Assembly (NCBI RefSeq): GCF_024347615.1
Contig: NZ_AP025509.1
Location: 1,860,001-1,924,000 of the forward strand
Source: Vibrio splendidus
GTDB taxonomy: Bacteria; Pseudomonadota; Gammaproteobacteria; Enterobacterales; Vibrionaceae
Direction: 5' to 3'
DNA: 64,000 bases
The position numbers and the translations under genes are program-made. The notes under the pieces were generated by a model, which was not told the origin of the DNA, did not search any database, and saw only the letters and a program-made list of their open reading frames with translations. Of this stretch, positions 44,095-54,465 are shown piece after piece (the stretch's first letter is position 1; every line of letters starts with the position of its first letter).

Positions 44095-44520
44095 TTAGCG
44101 CTGCATTAAACAAGCGTAAGCCGTTGTAAACGGTGCTTCTTGGTATTGCTTAAGGCCAGTTTCTTTGAACTTCATCATAAGAGGGTTGCGCTTAAGGCTC
44201 TCCTTGATGTCAGCAGGTGACACAACGGTTACGTCTAGGCCGTCGATCAGTTGAATTGCTGCTTCTAGTTTGAAACCAAAGCCACCGCCAGCAAATTTGC
44301 CTTTAGTTTGGCGTTGACGAATCACAACTTTGTCTACTTGGTAATCTTCCATTAACTTTGCAAAAGAGAATTGAAAGTCTTTCATATTCTGCGTGTCGTT
44401 TGCGTCGCTAATCGCAACCTTTGAAACTCGGCAATCAGGGATATTAAATACACCATCTGACAGAGAAAGAAGACAGATGACAGCATCGTTACCTTTGATT
44501 TCAACACCACAAATTTTCAT
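44095..44520 (-). CDS. DUF3010 family protein
   Basis: This protein of about 141 residues begins MKICGVEIKGNDAVICLLSL and has VVIRQRQTKGKFAGGGFGFK in the middle. I recognise it as DUF3010, common in Vibrio and related Gammaproteobacteria. The start resembles a ribonuclease H-like fold strand, but no function is established. AGG 8 bases upstream favours ATG 44520 over 44526. It is a stand-alone gene. Confidence 0.8.
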   Translation of the reverse strand: MKICGVEIKGNDAVICLLSLSDGVFNIPDCRVSKVAISDANDTQNMKDFQFSFAKLMEDYQVDKVVIRQRQTKGKFAGGGFGFKLEAAIQLIDGLDVTVVSPADIKESLKRNPLMMKFKETGLKQYQEAPFTTAYACLMQR

Positions 44521-44781
44521 GTTCATACCTATTTACTTTTGAGCCGTACATTATGGTGCTATTTCCATTACTTCTCCAGTATTTGAGCATGTCTGTGGTA
44601 AATAAGTGTAAAAACGTCTTTGGCTCTACTTTTTAAAGTTGACCTTTGGTTGAATAATAGACAGTCGATTCAAGGGTAACGTTTGCTATGAGACTAGGTT
44701 CACAAACTTTTAGCTAGCTTTTATATTGATACTGTATATTATGCGCGCGTCCCTATTTACTGTGTGGTTATTAACCCCCTT

Positions 44782-46419
44782 ATGAGTATCAACAACCTAT
44801 CTATTAAGAGTAAAATTGCGATTCCACTAATGGTGATCGTGATTGTTTTCTCGACTGTTACTGTGCTTAATGTCATTAGATCTAATGCTCAGGCTGCGAT
44901 CAACCATGAGCTGAATAATGTGGTTCAGCCCGTGTTAGACAATTTGGAAGATGGGTATCGTGACATTTACCAAGTTATCGCTTCTGCTCAAGGTCTGCTA
45001 CTCGCGAAAGACCAAGCGGCGATTGAGTACCAAAAATTTGAGTTTAAAGACAATGCTTACAAAGCGGTTCCTCGTTTTGAAAGTGTGGAAACTTTGTATA
45101 CAGCGGGCGTGTTGGATCCTTCTTCTCGCGGTGAGTTGTCAAAGCTTGTGAACGCGATGAGCAAGTGGGTGGCGCTGCATGAACCAATGTTTGCAGATCC
45201 TGCTAGCGCATACCAATACAACATCAATTACTCGCCAGCATTAGACGCTGAGTTTGCAATCATTCGTGTTCAGCTTCGTGATATCAGAACCCTGATTGAA
45301 CAGAAGCAGAAAGAGCTTCGTCAGCAAGCTGCTGACTCTATCGAATCAAGTAAGTTGATCATTGAAGTGGGTATGGCGGTCGCTGTTTTCGCTGCGCTTT
45401 TTGCGATGTGGTTATCTAACCGTTTTATCGTCCAACCAATCCAGAACGTAGAGAAAGCGATGAATGAGATCGCATCGGGCGACGGTAACTTGTCTCAACG
45501 CATGAAGGTTGAAGGTAACGACGAAATTGCTCGCTTAAGTTCTGCTTTCAACCAGTTTGTTGGCAAGATCCATGTAACCGTGGAACAAGTTATTCTCACA
45601 TCGAACGCAGTACGTGGCGAGATGGAAAACATTAAATCACTCACGCAAAGTGTTGCTGAGTTCTCTTCAAATCAGCAGCGAGAAAGTGAAGTGGTAGCTG
45701 CGGCGGTTCATGAAATGCAAGCAACTAGCGAAGTGGTCAGTGGTAATGCACTGGATGCCGCAACTGCAAGTAACGTTGCCAATCATGAAGTGGAATCGGC
45801 TGATACGACGCTGGGTTTAACCGTGACTTCTATTGAACGCCTTGCGCAAGATATCGAGAACGCGGGTGGCGTGGTTCAAGAGTTGGATACCGATGTGAAG
45901 AACATTGCTTCAATTCTTGGCGTGATCAAAGGCATTGCAGAGCAAACCAACCTGCTTGCATTGAATGCGGCAATTGAAGCCGCTCGTGCCGGTGAGCAAG
46001 GCCGTGGTTTTGCCGTAGTCGCAGATGAAGTAAGAGCGTTGGCGAGTAAAACCCAAGACAGCACTGGCGAAATCCAATCAATGATTGAACGCTTAGAAGT
46101 AGGTGCTAAACACGCGGTTGGTGTGATGACTGAAAGCAAAGTGAGTGGCGAGAAAACCATTGTTCAGGCAGGAACGGCGGCGTCTTCACTGAGTGAGATT
46201 CGTAACTCAATCGGCAAGATGAATGACATGAACACACAAATCGCGACGGCAGCTTCTCAGCAGTCTCAAGTGTCTGAAGAAGTGAACAAGAATGTTCAAC
46301 GCATCGCAGAAAGCACCCTGCAAATGGTTGAAATGGCGAGCAGCGCTGAGAATGCTTGCATGGCATTGGCCGAACAGTGTGAAGCGCTTGATAGCCTTGT
46401 GTCTCAGTTTGAAGTGTAA
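44782..46419 (+). CDS. Methyl-accepting chemotaxis protein, helical-bundle sensor
   Basis: This receptor of about 545 residues has a membrane segment at 15-35, an approximately 160-residue periplasmic domain that looks all-helical, a second segment near 200-217, a HAMP domain (about 220-270) and a signalling domain with [21 protein letters not shown]. The ligand is unknown. ATG 44782 is chosen over GTG 44764; neither has a strong ribosome site. It ends at a hairpin terminator. Confidence 0.9.
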   Translation: MSINNLSIKSKIAIPLMVIVIVFSTVTVLNVIRSNAQAAINHELNNVVQPVLDNLEDGYRDIYQVIASAQGLLLAKDQAAIEYQKFEFKDNAYKAVPRFESVETLYTAGVLDPSSRGELSKLVNAMSKWVALHEPMFADPASAYQYNINYSPALDAEFAIIRVQLRDIRTLIEQKQKELRQQAADSIESSKLIIEVGMAVAVFAALFAMWLSNRFIVQPIQNVEKAMNEIASGDGNLSQRMKVEGNDEIARLSSAFNQFVGKIHVTVEQVILTSNAVRGEMENIKSLTQSVAEFSSNQQRESEVVAAAVHEMQATSEVVSGNALDAATASNVANHEVESADTTLGLTVTSIERLAQDIENAGGVVQELDTDVKNIASILGVIKGIAEQTNLLALNAAIEAARAGEQGRGFAVVADEVRALASKTQDSTGEIQSMIERLEVGAKHAVGVMTESKVSGEKTIVQAGTAASSLSEIRNSIGKMNDMNTQIATAASQQSQVSEEVNKNVQRIAESTLQMVEMASSAENACMALAEQCEALDSLVSQFEV

Positions 46420-46500
46420 TCTTCAAAATTAGCCAGACGAATATGAGCTGATAATGGTTGCTCGTTTTGAATTCCATTAATCATAGCTGAACGACAAAAA

Positions 46501-46532
46501 AGCCCGCATTCTATGAGTGCGGGCTTTCTTTT
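46501..46532. terminator. Bidirectional terminator
   Basis: AGCCCGCA and TGCGGGCT form a stem with a nine-base loop, then TTTCTTTTT. An A-run precedes it, so it can also serve the gene on the minus strand. Confidence 0.85.
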
Positions 46533-46595
46533 TGACTAGATGATCAGTTTTTTTGAATACGTGATCAGTTTTTAGCCCTGATCAATCATTCGGTG

Positions 46596-46943
46596 TTAGC
46601 TACTGCGACCGTCTTTGTATGTGTAACGGTAGTCAACTTTTACGTTCGCTTGGTAATGAATGTCACCGCTCATGTTAGTGATTTTCTTCACTTCCATATT
46701 CGCGTCATCAATCTTGAACGAATCGTATTTGGTTGTCTGCTGGAACTGTGGCAGTTCTCTTGAAAGCTCAAAAGGTGTTTTTGCGCTTAACTCATCCATA
46801 AGGTTTGTGCCTGCATCGTATGCTTCCGCTTCAGTAACAAATGTATCAGACTTTAGCGTTGTTTCTTGAATCGTTGTTTTAGTTGCTGCAAACGCTGTGG
46901 TGCTGAGAACAAGAGTTGATGCAAGTATGATTAATTTTTTCAT
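46596..46943 (-). CDS. DUF3316 family secreted protein
   Basis: This 115-residue protein has a Sec signal peptide (MKKLIILASTLVLSTTAFA) and a mature part of about 96 residues, with YQANVKVDYRYTYKD at the end. I recognise it as DUF3316, frequent in vibrios. It is likely periplasmic, and no function is established. AAGGT is 7 bases upstream of the ATG. Confidence 0.82.
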   Translation of the reverse strand: MKKLIILASTLVLSTTAFAATKTTIQETTLKSDTFVTEAEAYDAGTNLMDELSAKTPFELSRELPQFQQTTKYDSFKIDDANMEVKKITNMSGDIHYQANVKVDYRYTYKDGRSS

Positions 46944-47205
46944 AGGATTACCTTACTTTGTTGGAATACCTGTGTTCCGGTACAGAACCAACATACCAAT
47001 GAAGTGGTAAGATGAGTGTCAGGATAAAAGCCGATTTTGTTAGTATTAGGTAAGGAATATGGAGAAATGTCAGGTGTTGGTTGTATTGATTTTGAACGAT
47101 TGTAGATGCAGACCATTTATGAACAGCGCATATCAAGCAAGGTGACACTGATACCTATCTTCAATACACTGTCTGGGTAACCATCGTTCAGCATAAGGTA
47201 AAAAC

Positions 47206-48075
47206 ATGGCCAATTGGGAAGGGGTAAGTGAGTTTGTTGCAGTGGCAGAGCGTGAAAGCTTTACCGGTGCGGCGCAGAAGCTCGCTACGTCGGTGGCTCA
47301 AATCAGTCGTAGAGTAGCAAATCTCGAAGAACGACTCGCGGTGAAACTGCTCAATCGAACGACGCGTAAGGTGTCTCTAACAGAGGCCGGGCAACTCTAT
47401 TATCAACAGTGTAAGTTGCTGGTTGAAGGCTTAGAAATTGCTGAGCTTGCGGTCACGCAGATGCAATCCACACCAAAAGGCTTACTGAAAGTCACTGCGC
47501 CTGTGACTTATGGTGAACGCCAACTCGCTCCAATACTTCATCAATTTTTAAAGCTTCACCCACAAGTAGAACTTGAGCTGATGCTGACCAATCAAAAGCT
47601 CGATCTTATCGATTCTGGTGTTGATGTGGCGATTCGTCTTGGCCGCTTAGAAGATTCAAGCTTGGTCGCAAAGAAGTTATCGCAGCGACAGCTTTATGTA
47701 TGTGCAAGCCCTGAATACATTGAACGCTATGGTGAGCCGCATACGCTCTCTGAATTGAGTCACCATCAATGTTTGGTCGGTGGCTTTGAACATTGGCGCT
47801 TCAAAGAGAATAAACGCCCTCGCTCGGTTCGTGTTAATGGACGAATTAGGTGTAACAGTGGCTTAGCCTTATTGGATGCCGCTAAACAGAGCATTGGCTT
47901 GGTTCAACTGCCAGAATATTACGTGAGTGAAGATCTAGAGTCGGGAGAGTTAGTCGAAGTGCTATCCGATTATCGAGACGACAAAGAAGGGATATGGGCG
48001 CTTTATCCTCAGAACCGTAACCTGTCTTCAAAGGTTCGCTTGCTAGTGGACTTCCTGTCTGAGCAATTGGATTAG
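47206..48075 (+). CDS. LysR-family transcriptional regulator
   Basis: This 289-residue LysR has the winged helix at residues 5-65 ([47 protein letters not shown]) and a C-terminal effector domain ([20 protein letters not shown]) of the CrgA/DsdC-like group. AAGG is 8 bases upstream. A DNA glycosylase gene starts 4 bases after its stop, so they share a transcript. Its own target is not adjacent in the divergent direction, where only DUF3316 is found. Confidence 0.9.
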   Translation: MANWEGVSEFVAVAERESFTGAAQKLATSVAQISRRVANLEERLAVKLLNRTTRKVSLTEAGQLYYQQCKLLVEGLEIAELAVTQMQSTPKGLLKVTAPVTYGERQLAPILHQFLKLHPQVELELMLTNQKLDLIDSGVDVAIRLGRLEDSSLVAKKLSQRQLYVCASPEYIERYGEPHTLSELSHHQCLVGGFEHWRFKENKRPRSVRVNGRIRCNSGLALLDAAKQSIGLVQLPEYYVSEDLESGELVEVLSDYRDDKEGIWALYPQNRNLSSKVRLLVDFLSEQLD

Positions 48076-48079
48076 TTCT

Positions 48080-48757
48080 ATGACCCAAAGCCACAACAAT
48101 TCAAAGGGTCAAGCAGAGCTGATCCTTAGCGTGTTCGATACCCTTGAGCAGCACTATGGCTATTTTGATTGGTGGCAAAGGGAAGACCCTTACGAGATAG
48201 TTTTGGGCGCTATTCTGGTTCAAAATACCAACTGGAAGAACGCAGAGAAAGCGCTCACCAACTTAGGCGATAAGTGCGATCCAAGCTCAGTAGCCGGTAT
48301 GGATCTTGATGACCTTGCCCAAAAGATTCGTTCGAGTGGCTACTACAATCAAAAAGCCATTAAGTTGAAGGCCGTGACTGAGTGGTTTTTGAAGTATCAA
48401 TACGATATGTCTGTGGTGCGAGAACAGGACAAAGATAAGCTGCGAAATGAGCTATTGGAAGTCAAAGGAATCGGTGGTGAAACGGCTGACGCGATTCTGG
48501 TGTATGCGATAGGTAAACCATCTTTTGTGATTGATGCGTACGCAAGAAGGATCTTCACTCGCAATGGGCTCGATGTGCCTAAATCGTATGAAAAATTTCG
48601 AACCTTGATGGAAAGCGTGATCCCTCTAGATACTAAAAAGTACGGCCACTATCATGGTTTGCTGGTCGAACATGGTCAGCAGTTTTGTAACCCTAAGCCC
48701 AAGTGTGAACATTGTCCTCTGAATCAAAGTTGTGTTGAGGCTGAATTTGGGTCTTAG
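48080..48757 (+). CDS. Endonuclease III-superfamily DNA glycosylase, MagIII-like
   Basis: This 225-residue HhH-GPD protein has EVKGIGGETADAILVYAIG as the helix-hairpin-helix, the catalytic Asp in FVIDAYARRIF (about residue 154) and an iron-sulfur loop with CX5CX2CX5C near the C-terminus. The position of the Nth catalytic lysine is a glutamate (GGETA), so it should lack AP lyase activity and act as a monofunctional glycosylase, as in the MagIII 3-methyladenine group. The product would be base removal from alkylated DNA. It overlaps in transcription with the LysR gene. Confidence 0.82.
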   Translation: MTQSHNNSKGQAELILSVFDTLEQHYGYFDWWQREDPYEIVLGAILVQNTNWKNAEKALTNLGDKCDPSSVAGMDLDDLAQKIRSSGYYNQKAIKLKAVTEWFLKYQYDMSVVREQDKDKLRNELLEVKGIGGETADAILVYAIGKPSFVIDAYARRIFTRNGLDVPKSYEKFRTLMESVIPLDTKKYGHYHGLLVEHGQQFCNPKPKCEHCPLNQSCVEAEFGS

Positions 48758-48802
48758 AGCCGTGCAATATGCACCCTTACATCAATACCCCATTTAATTA
48801 AA

Positions 48803-48840
48803 AACGGGCTTCAGAGTAGAGATTCTGAAGCCCGTTCTTA
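48803..48840 (+). terminator. Terminator after the glycosylase gene
   Basis: AACGGGCTTCAGA and TCTGAAGCCCGTT form a 13-base perfect stem. The following T-run is short. Confidence 0.75.
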
Positions 48841-48868
48841 TTTAGTGTGAAAAGTCTTAACGTTAAGT

Positions 48869-48939
48869 AGCGCTTACTTGTTATTTATAAGCAGCGTTTA
48901 CTTGTTATTTATAAGCAGCGTTTACTTACTATTTAATAG
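48869..48939. repeat. 24-base tandem repeat, nearly three copies
   Basis: Units start at 48869, 48893 and 48917, with the core AGCGTTTACTTGTTATTTA (first copy AGCGCTTAC); the third copy is diverged in its second half. They lie directly after the MCP gene's stop at 48952. Confidence 0.8.
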
Positions 48940-48951
48940 ACCGTAAATGTC

Positions 48952-50613
48952 CTAGACCGTGAAGCGATCAACCAAGTGGTACAGCTCATTTGCGCGGCTG
49001 TTGAGGTTTTGGCTCCCCGCACGGTTTTGATTCGCTAATGATGCCGATTGTGAGCTTTGATCGGAAATCACCACAATGCGTTGAGATATCTCTTGGCCAA
49101 CAATGTTTTGCTGCTCTGTCGCGGTAGCAATCAATGAGTTCATGTCCATGATCGTATCAATCGACTCTTGGATTTTCGCCAGTGCTGCGGCTGCGGCATT
49201 TGCTTCTTCCACCGTTTGAGCACTTTTATTTTGGCTCGAATCCATCGCTTTCACGGCAGCATCTGAGGCGGCTTTTAGCTGCTGAATCATTTTATGAATG
49301 TCACCAGTGCTTTCTTGAGTTCGGCTTGCCAGTTTACGAACCTCGTCCGCAACCACTGCAAATCCTCGCCCTTGCTCACCTGCACGAGCGGCTTCAATTG
49401 CTGCATTCAGTGCTAATAAGTTTGTTTGTTCGGCAATATCTTGAATGACCGTCAGTGACGACGAAATGTTTTGTACATCACCCTCTAATCTAGATACCAC
49501 AGTGTTGGCTTCGGATACTTCGCTAGCAAGACCAGCAACAGAGTTGGCAGCAGCATTCACTATTTGTTGAGCTTCTTTGGCATTACCCTCTGCAAGCTTC
49601 GCTGAGTCAGCTGCCTGACTTGCGTTACTGGAGATCTCTTGTGCTGTTGTTGTCATTTCGGTCATTGCTGTTGCAACTTGTTCAGTCTCTTCACGCTGAC
49701 CAGTGGCAATTTCATCAACCTGAGCGGCGCGAGAAGACATACTGCTGGTTTCAGCGACGACTTGCTGGCCAACATCACTCACGCTGCGGATGATGGTTTG
49801 TAGGCTAGCAACGAAGGCGTTGAAGTTCTCGCTGAGCTTAGTGAACTCAGGGGCTTTGAATTTTTCCATTCGAGCGGTTAAATCGGCCTCGCCACTTGCA
49901 AAGGCACTAATTGAACGGTCGAACTGCTCAAGAGGTTGCATGATGGTGCGGTTCACTGCAACAGCGAAAACGGCTACCACTAGGGCAATCAATCCGCAGA
50001 AAATCGCGATAGCAGTCAGGGAACTTTGTAGCGCGACATTCGAACTTTCTTTCATCTCGGCAATAACAGCGTCGATGTCATCGGTGTAGAATCCAGTACC
50101 AAGCATTAAGTCCCATTGCGGAACAAATACTGAGTAGCTAAGTTTTGGTAACGCGACAGATTGGCCCGGTTTCGGGAAATAGTAAGTCGTAAATTCACCC
50201 AGTTTTGAGTTCTTGATCAGGTCTCGGATTAGGTAATTACCTTGCTTGTCTTGAAGGTCATAGTAGTTTTTACCAATACCATCGTTACTTTGCCCAACCA
50301 CAACTCGGACACCTTTAGAGTCGTAACCAAAAATATAGCCCGATTCGCCATATTCTAGGGTTTTCAATGTTGGTAAAGCCTCTTCTAGTGTTGCCCCTTT
50401 ATCTAAAAATGGGCTGATCGAAGAGTAGGCCATTTGCAGGTACGCTTTGAGTTCCTTTTCTTTCATCGCCATCATATTGCTACGCGTCGATTCTACTTGC
50501 TGTGCGGTTAGCTCGGTGCTCTTCATATACGTCACGCTCATCATGCCAATTGCCATTAGTAGCAAAGGAATGAAAGAGAGAATATAAAGGCGGTTTTTGA
50601 TGGTTAGGGTCAT
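48952..50613 (-). CDS. Methyl-accepting chemotaxis protein with single Cache domain
   Basis: This receptor of about 553 residues has a membrane segment at 8-28, a periplasmic sCache domain of about 150 residues ([36 protein letters not shown]), a second segment near 195-215, HAMP and a signalling hairpin. sCache_2 receptors in vibrios often sense carboxylates or amino acids, but the ligand is not deducible. ATG 50613 with AGGA 9 bases upstream is used; the frame opens at 50640. Confidence 0.9.
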   Translation of the reverse strand: MTLTIKNRLYILSFIPLLLMAIGMMSVTYMKSTELTAQQVESTRSNMMAMKEKELKAYLQMAYSSISPFLDKGATLEEALPTLKTLEYGESGYIFGYDSKGVRVVVGQSNDGIGKNYYDLQDKQGNYLIRDLIKNSKLGEFTTYYFPKPGQSVALPKLSYSVFVPQWDLMLGTGFYTDDIDAVIAEMKESSNVALQSSLTAIAIFCGLIALVVAVFAVAVNRTIMQPLEQFDRSISAFASGEADLTARMEKFKAPEFTKLSENFNAFVASLQTIIRSVSDVGQQVVAETSSMSSRAAQVDEIATGQREETEQVATAMTEMTTTAQEISSNASQAADSAKLAEGNAKEAQQIVNAAANSVAGLASEVSEANTVVSRLEGDVQNISSSLTVIQDIAEQTNLLALNAAIEAARAGEQGRGFAVVADEVRKLASRTQESTGDIHKMIQQLKAASDAAVKAMDSSQNKSAQTVEEANAAAAALAKIQESIDTIMDMNSLIATATEQQNIVGQEISQRIVVISDQSSQSASLANQNRAGSQNLNSRANELYHLVDRFTV

Positions 50614-50888
50614 TTCACGCTTCCTGTGTGATTTTCTCATACAATTTTCAACACATTATTAATGTGGTTTCAAAATGTAAATGGGCTTGTTGTCTAATTG
50701 TTACACTAGAATATTTTTGTTTGATAAACATGATGGCGGTTAAGTTTTTAATGTGAGAAGCCTTGCAATTAAAGGCTTAAGAGCGAAAAAGCGAGTTTGT
50801 ATCGATGCTTTTGAATTCGACGTTGTTTTGGTAGAATGCGGCCCTTTGTAGCACCTTGCTATGTTTATTCGTTAAGTGAGAAATATTC

Positions 50889-51401
50889 ATGAACAAAAGC
50901 CATGTGATTATTGGTTTAACTAACCCAAAGAGCCCGACGAATGTTGGCGCTGTTATGCGTGCGGCTGGTTGTTACCAAGTCGACGAAGTTAAATACACAG
51001 GGCAACGCTACGAAAAAGCCGCTAAATTCCATACTGATACGAAGAGCGCAGCGCGCACGATCCCGCTTACAGCCGCTGAGTCATTTTTAGATAATCTTGA
51101 CGCGGAAACTCAGATTGTGTGTGTAGAACTAGCAGAAGGTGCGACACCACTGCCTCGTTTTAAACACCCTGAAAATGCTATCTATATCTTTGGTCCTGAA
51201 GATGGCTCAATTTCTCAAGATGTTGCGGATAGAGCTGATCACGTTGTGTATGTACCAACGGTTGGTTGCATGAACTTGGCTGCGACGGTTAACGTGCTGC
51301 TTTATGACCGCCTTGCAAAGTCAGATGAAATGGATGAGAGCAACGAGCTGATTAAAAAGAGCCGCGATAACCGTAATCATCTATTAATCAAAGAAAAGTA
51401 A
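50889..51401 (+). CDS. TrmH/SpoU-family RNA methyltransferase (SPOUT)
   Basis: This 170-residue protein has the knotted SPOUT core: VIIGLTNPKSPTNVGAVMRAA at the start, AIYIFGPEDGSIS as motif II and VYVPTVGCMNLAATVNVLLYDRL as motif III. It should methylate a ribose or base of tRNA or rRNA using SAM. There is no extra RNA-binding N-domain, as in the small TrmL-like group. The target base is not identifiable. It stands alone. Confidence 0.88.
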   Translation: MNKSHVIIGLTNPKSPTNVGAVMRAAGCYQVDEVKYTGQRYEKAAKFHTDTKSAARTIPLTAAESFLDNLDAETQIVCVELAEGATPLPRFKHPENAIYIFGPEDGSISQDVADRADHVVYVPTVGCMNLAATVNVLLYDRLAKSDEMDESNELIKKSRDNRNHLLIKEK

Positions 51402-51511
51402 CTATTTACTTCTAGTAAAAGTAACGATCTGCTTCTAGTGTTATCTATCCCGTAAGCAATCGGATATTATCTTTGGTTCATCATTAGATAATTGAAGGGT
51501 TAGATAACACC

Positions 51512-52348
51512 ATGGAAGACAAGCAATTACTTGCCGCGCTGCAACAACACCCTGTCCTCGATCTGTATCAGTTATTCCAAGAAGTTGGTCAAAATAGCTC
51601 TCTATACGCACTATTAGAGAGGTTATCTTCCCTTAAAGAACACCACCAACTGAGTACTCGTCTTAGCCCTTTTAAGCCACACATCGAAGGGTTACTGGCT
51701 CAATTTGATGGCACTACGCTGGATAGTGATATCCTCAAGGCAGTTGCTCTTCAGTCTGAGATTCAACAACGAGGCCACAGCATGAGCCGTTACATCATGA
51801 CATCAGATAATCACCGCCATTTTTCCCCAAATGCAGACCTAGTGATGTTTGGTGATTCGATCACCGAGTGGGCCCCGTGGGCGGATATTTTCCGCGATGT
51901 CTCGATGGTCAATCGTGGCCTAGCAGGCGATACCACATTAGGTATGTTGCGCCGCATTGATACCACGTTGAATGTGAAACCAAAGCTTGTATGTTTTATG
52001 GCAGGGATAAACGATTTAGCTCAGGGTTATGATGTCGAACATATCTACCAGAACTACATTGATATGCTTAAGGTGTGGCAAGAAAACGATATTCGCATAT
52101 TGGTGCAATCAACGCTTTATGTCGGTTCTAAACTGCAAGGTTTGAACCCTTTAGTGGAACTGCTCAATAGCAAGATAAGCGAGTACTGTTCTCTGCAAGG
52201 CATTGCATTCTTAGATGTGAATTCTATATTGTCACCTAATCAGCTTTTGTCGAATGAGTACTCATGTGATGATTTGCATTTGAATGCCAAGGCTTATCAA
52301 GTTTGGGCAGAGGTACTTCAACCTACGGTAGCTGAGCTACTAAAATAG
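51512..52348 (+). CDS. SGNH/GDSL hydrolase with N-terminal helical region
   Basis: This 278-residue protein has an N-terminal roughly 95-residue helical part, then the GDSL block VMFGDSITEW (Ser nucleophile), NRGLAGDTT (Gly of the oxyanion hole), AGINDLAQG (Asn) and the catalytic DDLHLN (Asp and His) at the end. No signal peptide is present, so it is cytoplasmic. It probably deacylates a small ester or carbohydrate. The LysR/DgcN/DgcA genes follow 55 bases later, but a functional link is not shown. Confidence 0.85.
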   Translation: MEDKQLLAALQQHPVLDLYQLFQEVGQNSSLYALLERLSSLKEHHQLSTRLSPFKPHIEGLLAQFDGTTLDSDILKAVALQSEIQQRGHSMSRYIMTSDNHRHFSPNADLVMFGDSITEWAPWADIFRDVSMVNRGLAGDTTLGMLRRIDTTLNVKPKLVCFMAGINDLAQGYDVEHIYQNYIDMLKVWQENDIRILVQSTLYVGSKLQGLNPLVELLNSKISEYCSLQGIAFLDVNSILSPNQLLSNEYSCDDLHLNAKAYQVWAEVLQPTVAELLK

Positions 52349-52403
52349 ACTCACGCAAAAAGCCAAACCCTAGATTTGTTTCGCGAACCATAAGGACATC
52401 AAT

Positions 52404-53309
52404 GTGAACCTAAGACAGTTGGAAGTCTTTTACGCCATCATGCAAACCGGAACCGTATCTGGAGCCGCACGCAATCTGCATGTGTCGCAACCTAATGTGA
52501 CCCGTATTCTGGCGCACACAGAGCAACAACTTGGGTTTGGTTTATTCGAACGTGTTAAAGGGCGATTAGTGCCAACGGTAGAGGCCAAAACCTTACTGCC
52601 AGAAGCAGAAAAGGTGTATCAGCAATTGGGTCAATTTCGATCTCTGACCAACAAAGTGAAGCAAGGACATCAGCATTTACGCATTGGCGCGCCGCCGATT
52701 CTGGCGACCAAGTTGCTGACTCCGGTGATCGCCCAAATGTCTCGCGAACAATATTCCAGTAAACAAGAGCTCTCTTTTGAGTTGCTGACTGCAAACCGTG
52801 ATGAACTTTGTGCTGGGCTATTAAAGCATGAGCTTGATATTGCTATCGCGTTTGGGGACGAAACACCGCCTGCCATATTAAGTGAAACGCTCTTAACTGA
52901 ATCCCTCAAGGCTCTGGTTCCATCCCACACTGTTGAACAGTTACCGGCAGAATTAACGCTAGATGATCTTATCAATTATCCGTTGCCAATCATCGGGCTT
53001 GATAGCCGCGATCCATTAGGCCTGCTGTTACATCAAAGCCTTATTGCACGCGATGAGCATTATCACCATCCGATATCGGTACGTGGATACAGCGCTGCGG
53101 CGGAACTGGTGAAGCACCAAGCAGGGTTTGCGATCGTTGACCCGTGGACGGCAGAGCAGTATCAAAATGACGATGCGGTCTGTGTGTTGCCACTTCAACC
53201 AGATATCCAATTCTCGGTATCGATGCTTTGCGCAGAGCACACCCCTCAGTCGATTTCCGTGAAGCAATTTATCGCTTCATTGAAGAGCCATACTCACCCT
53301 ATAACTTAA
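52404..53309 (+). CDS. dgcR: LysR-family regulator of D-glutamate catabolism (DgcR-like)
   Basis: This 301-residue LysR begins MNLRQLEVFYAIMQTGTVSGAA with a clear winged helix, followed by an effector domain (LRIGAPPILATKLLTPVIAQM). The GTG start has AAGGAC about 8 bases upstream. It is immediately upstream of dgcN and dgcA, the arrangement described in marine Gammaproteobacteria, where DgcR responds to D-glutamate. Assigned by context. Confidence 0.8.
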   Translation: MNLRQLEVFYAIMQTGTVSGAARNLHVSQPNVTRILAHTEQQLGFGLFERVKGRLVPTVEAKTLLPEAEKVYQQLGQFRSLTNKVKQGHQHLRIGAPPILATKLLTPVIAQMSREQYSSKQELSFELLTANRDELCAGLLKHELDIAIAFGDETPPAILSETLLTESLKALVPSHTVEQLPAELTLDDLINYPLPIIGLDSRDPLGLLLHQSLIARDEHYHHPISVRGYSAAAELVKHQAGFAIVDPWTAEQYQNDDAVCVLPLQPDIQFSVSMLCAEHTPQSISVKQFIASLKSHTHPIT

Positions 53310-53365
53310 GGTTATAGGCTCGCCATAAATAGGTATTCGGCAGCTTTTAAGTTCTTAATTAAAGT

Positions 53366-53383
53366 AAATCCATACAAGGATTT
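53366..53383. promoter_or_regulatory. Inverted repeat at the dgcN start region
   Basis: AAATCC-N6-GGATTT lies about 18-35 bases upstream of the dgcN ATG, with flanking TTAATTA on both sides. It may be the DgcR operator or an mRNA hairpin near the ribosome site. Confidence 0.4.
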
Positions 53384-53400
53384 ATTAATTAGGAATACTC

Positions 53401-54408
53401 ATGTCTATCGCTCAACCTTACCTTCTTTTTCTTGGGGATGTTACCGACCCACTTGCCGCAAAAACCGCTCGTGGTATTCATCAATGGCGACCAGAAATCT
53501 GCCTAGGTCAGCTTCGTTTAACAGACGATACCGTTTCACTTGGCTTAACGGATATGACCTTACAAGAGGCGCAAGCACAGGGCGCGAAAACGCTAGTGAT
53601 TGGCACAGCAAACCCAGGTGGTGTTATTCCTGACTCTTGGCAGCCAACCATAATGGAAGCTGCAGAAATGGGATTTGAGATTGCATCTGGCATGCACCAA
53701 CGACTGAGTGAATTTTCACCGCTTGCTGACATGCAACAACAAGGATTGACTAAGCTTCATGATGTACGCCATTTTGATGGTTCTCTAAAGGTTGGTAACG
53801 GCAAACCACGACAAGGTAAACGCCTTCTCACAGTCGGAACAGATTGCTCAGTAGGAAAAATGTTTTCGGCATTGGCGATTGAAAAATCGCTTAAACAAGC
53901 CGGAATAGCAGCTCAGTTTAAAGCGACAGGGCAGACCGGTATTTTGATTGAAGGCTGCGGCATTTCGATTGATGCCGTGGTTGCGGATTTCATTTCTGGC
54001 GCGGTTGAAGCGATTAGCCCAGATTTTACCGACCACGAGTGGGACATAATTGAAGGCCAAGGCTCTTTGTTTAATCCGTCTTTTGCCGGAGTGAGTTTGG
54101 GGTTGTTACATGGCGCACAAGCCGACGCTTTGGTGTTGTGTCATGAAGTAGGGCGACCACATATTCGCAATCTTCCACATGCCAAAGTACCAACGATTGA
54201 ACAGACCATTGAAGCTAATTTGCAAGCGGCGCGACTGACGAATCCAGAGGTGAAGTTGGTGGGTATCTGTTTGAACACGTCGGCGATTAGCATTGAAGAC
54301 GCTGAGACATTATGCCAAGAATGGACCACACTCTATCAAGTGCCCGTAACGGATCCAGTGCGTTTTGGTGTACAACACATTACTGATCATTTGCGACATT
54401 CACTTTAA
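53401..54408 (+). CDS. dgcN: DUF1611-family D-glutamate N-acetyltransferase DgcN
   Basis: This 335-residue protein has the P-loop-like GTDCSVGKMFSAL near residue 148 and the GQGSLFNPSFAGVSLGLLHGA block (about 219-239) of DUF1611. In described systems DgcN acetylates D-glutamate using acetyl-CoA, and DgcA epimerises the product to N-acetyl-L-glutamate. Adjacency to an enolase-superfamily epimerase and a LysR gene makes the identity strong. Confidence 0.86.
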   Translation: MSIAQPYLLFLGDVTDPLAAKTARGIHQWRPEICLGQLRLTDDTVSLGLTDMTLQEAQAQGAKTLVIGTANPGGVIPDSWQPTIMEAAEMGFEIASGMHQRLSEFSPLADMQQQGLTKLHDVRHFDGSLKVGNGKPRQGKRLLTVGTDCSVGKMFSALAIEKSLKQAGIAAQFKATGQTGILIEGCGISIDAVVADFISGAVEAISPDFTDHEWDIIEGQGSLFNPSFAGVSLGLLHGAQADALVLCHEVGRPHIRNLPHAKVPTIEQTIEANLQAARLTNPEVKLVGICLNTSAISIEDAETLCQEWTTLYQVPVTDPVRFGVQHITDHLRHSL

Positions 54409-54465
54409 CGACTTCATCATTTCTACGTTTCCATTTGTTAAAGCGAACATCAACCGAGTGAAATT

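Noticed and set aside
47059..47145. 28-codon frame upstream of the LysR gene at 47206
   Set aside because: AAGGA is only about 2 bases from the ATG, and the peptide is cysteine-rich without any known motif.
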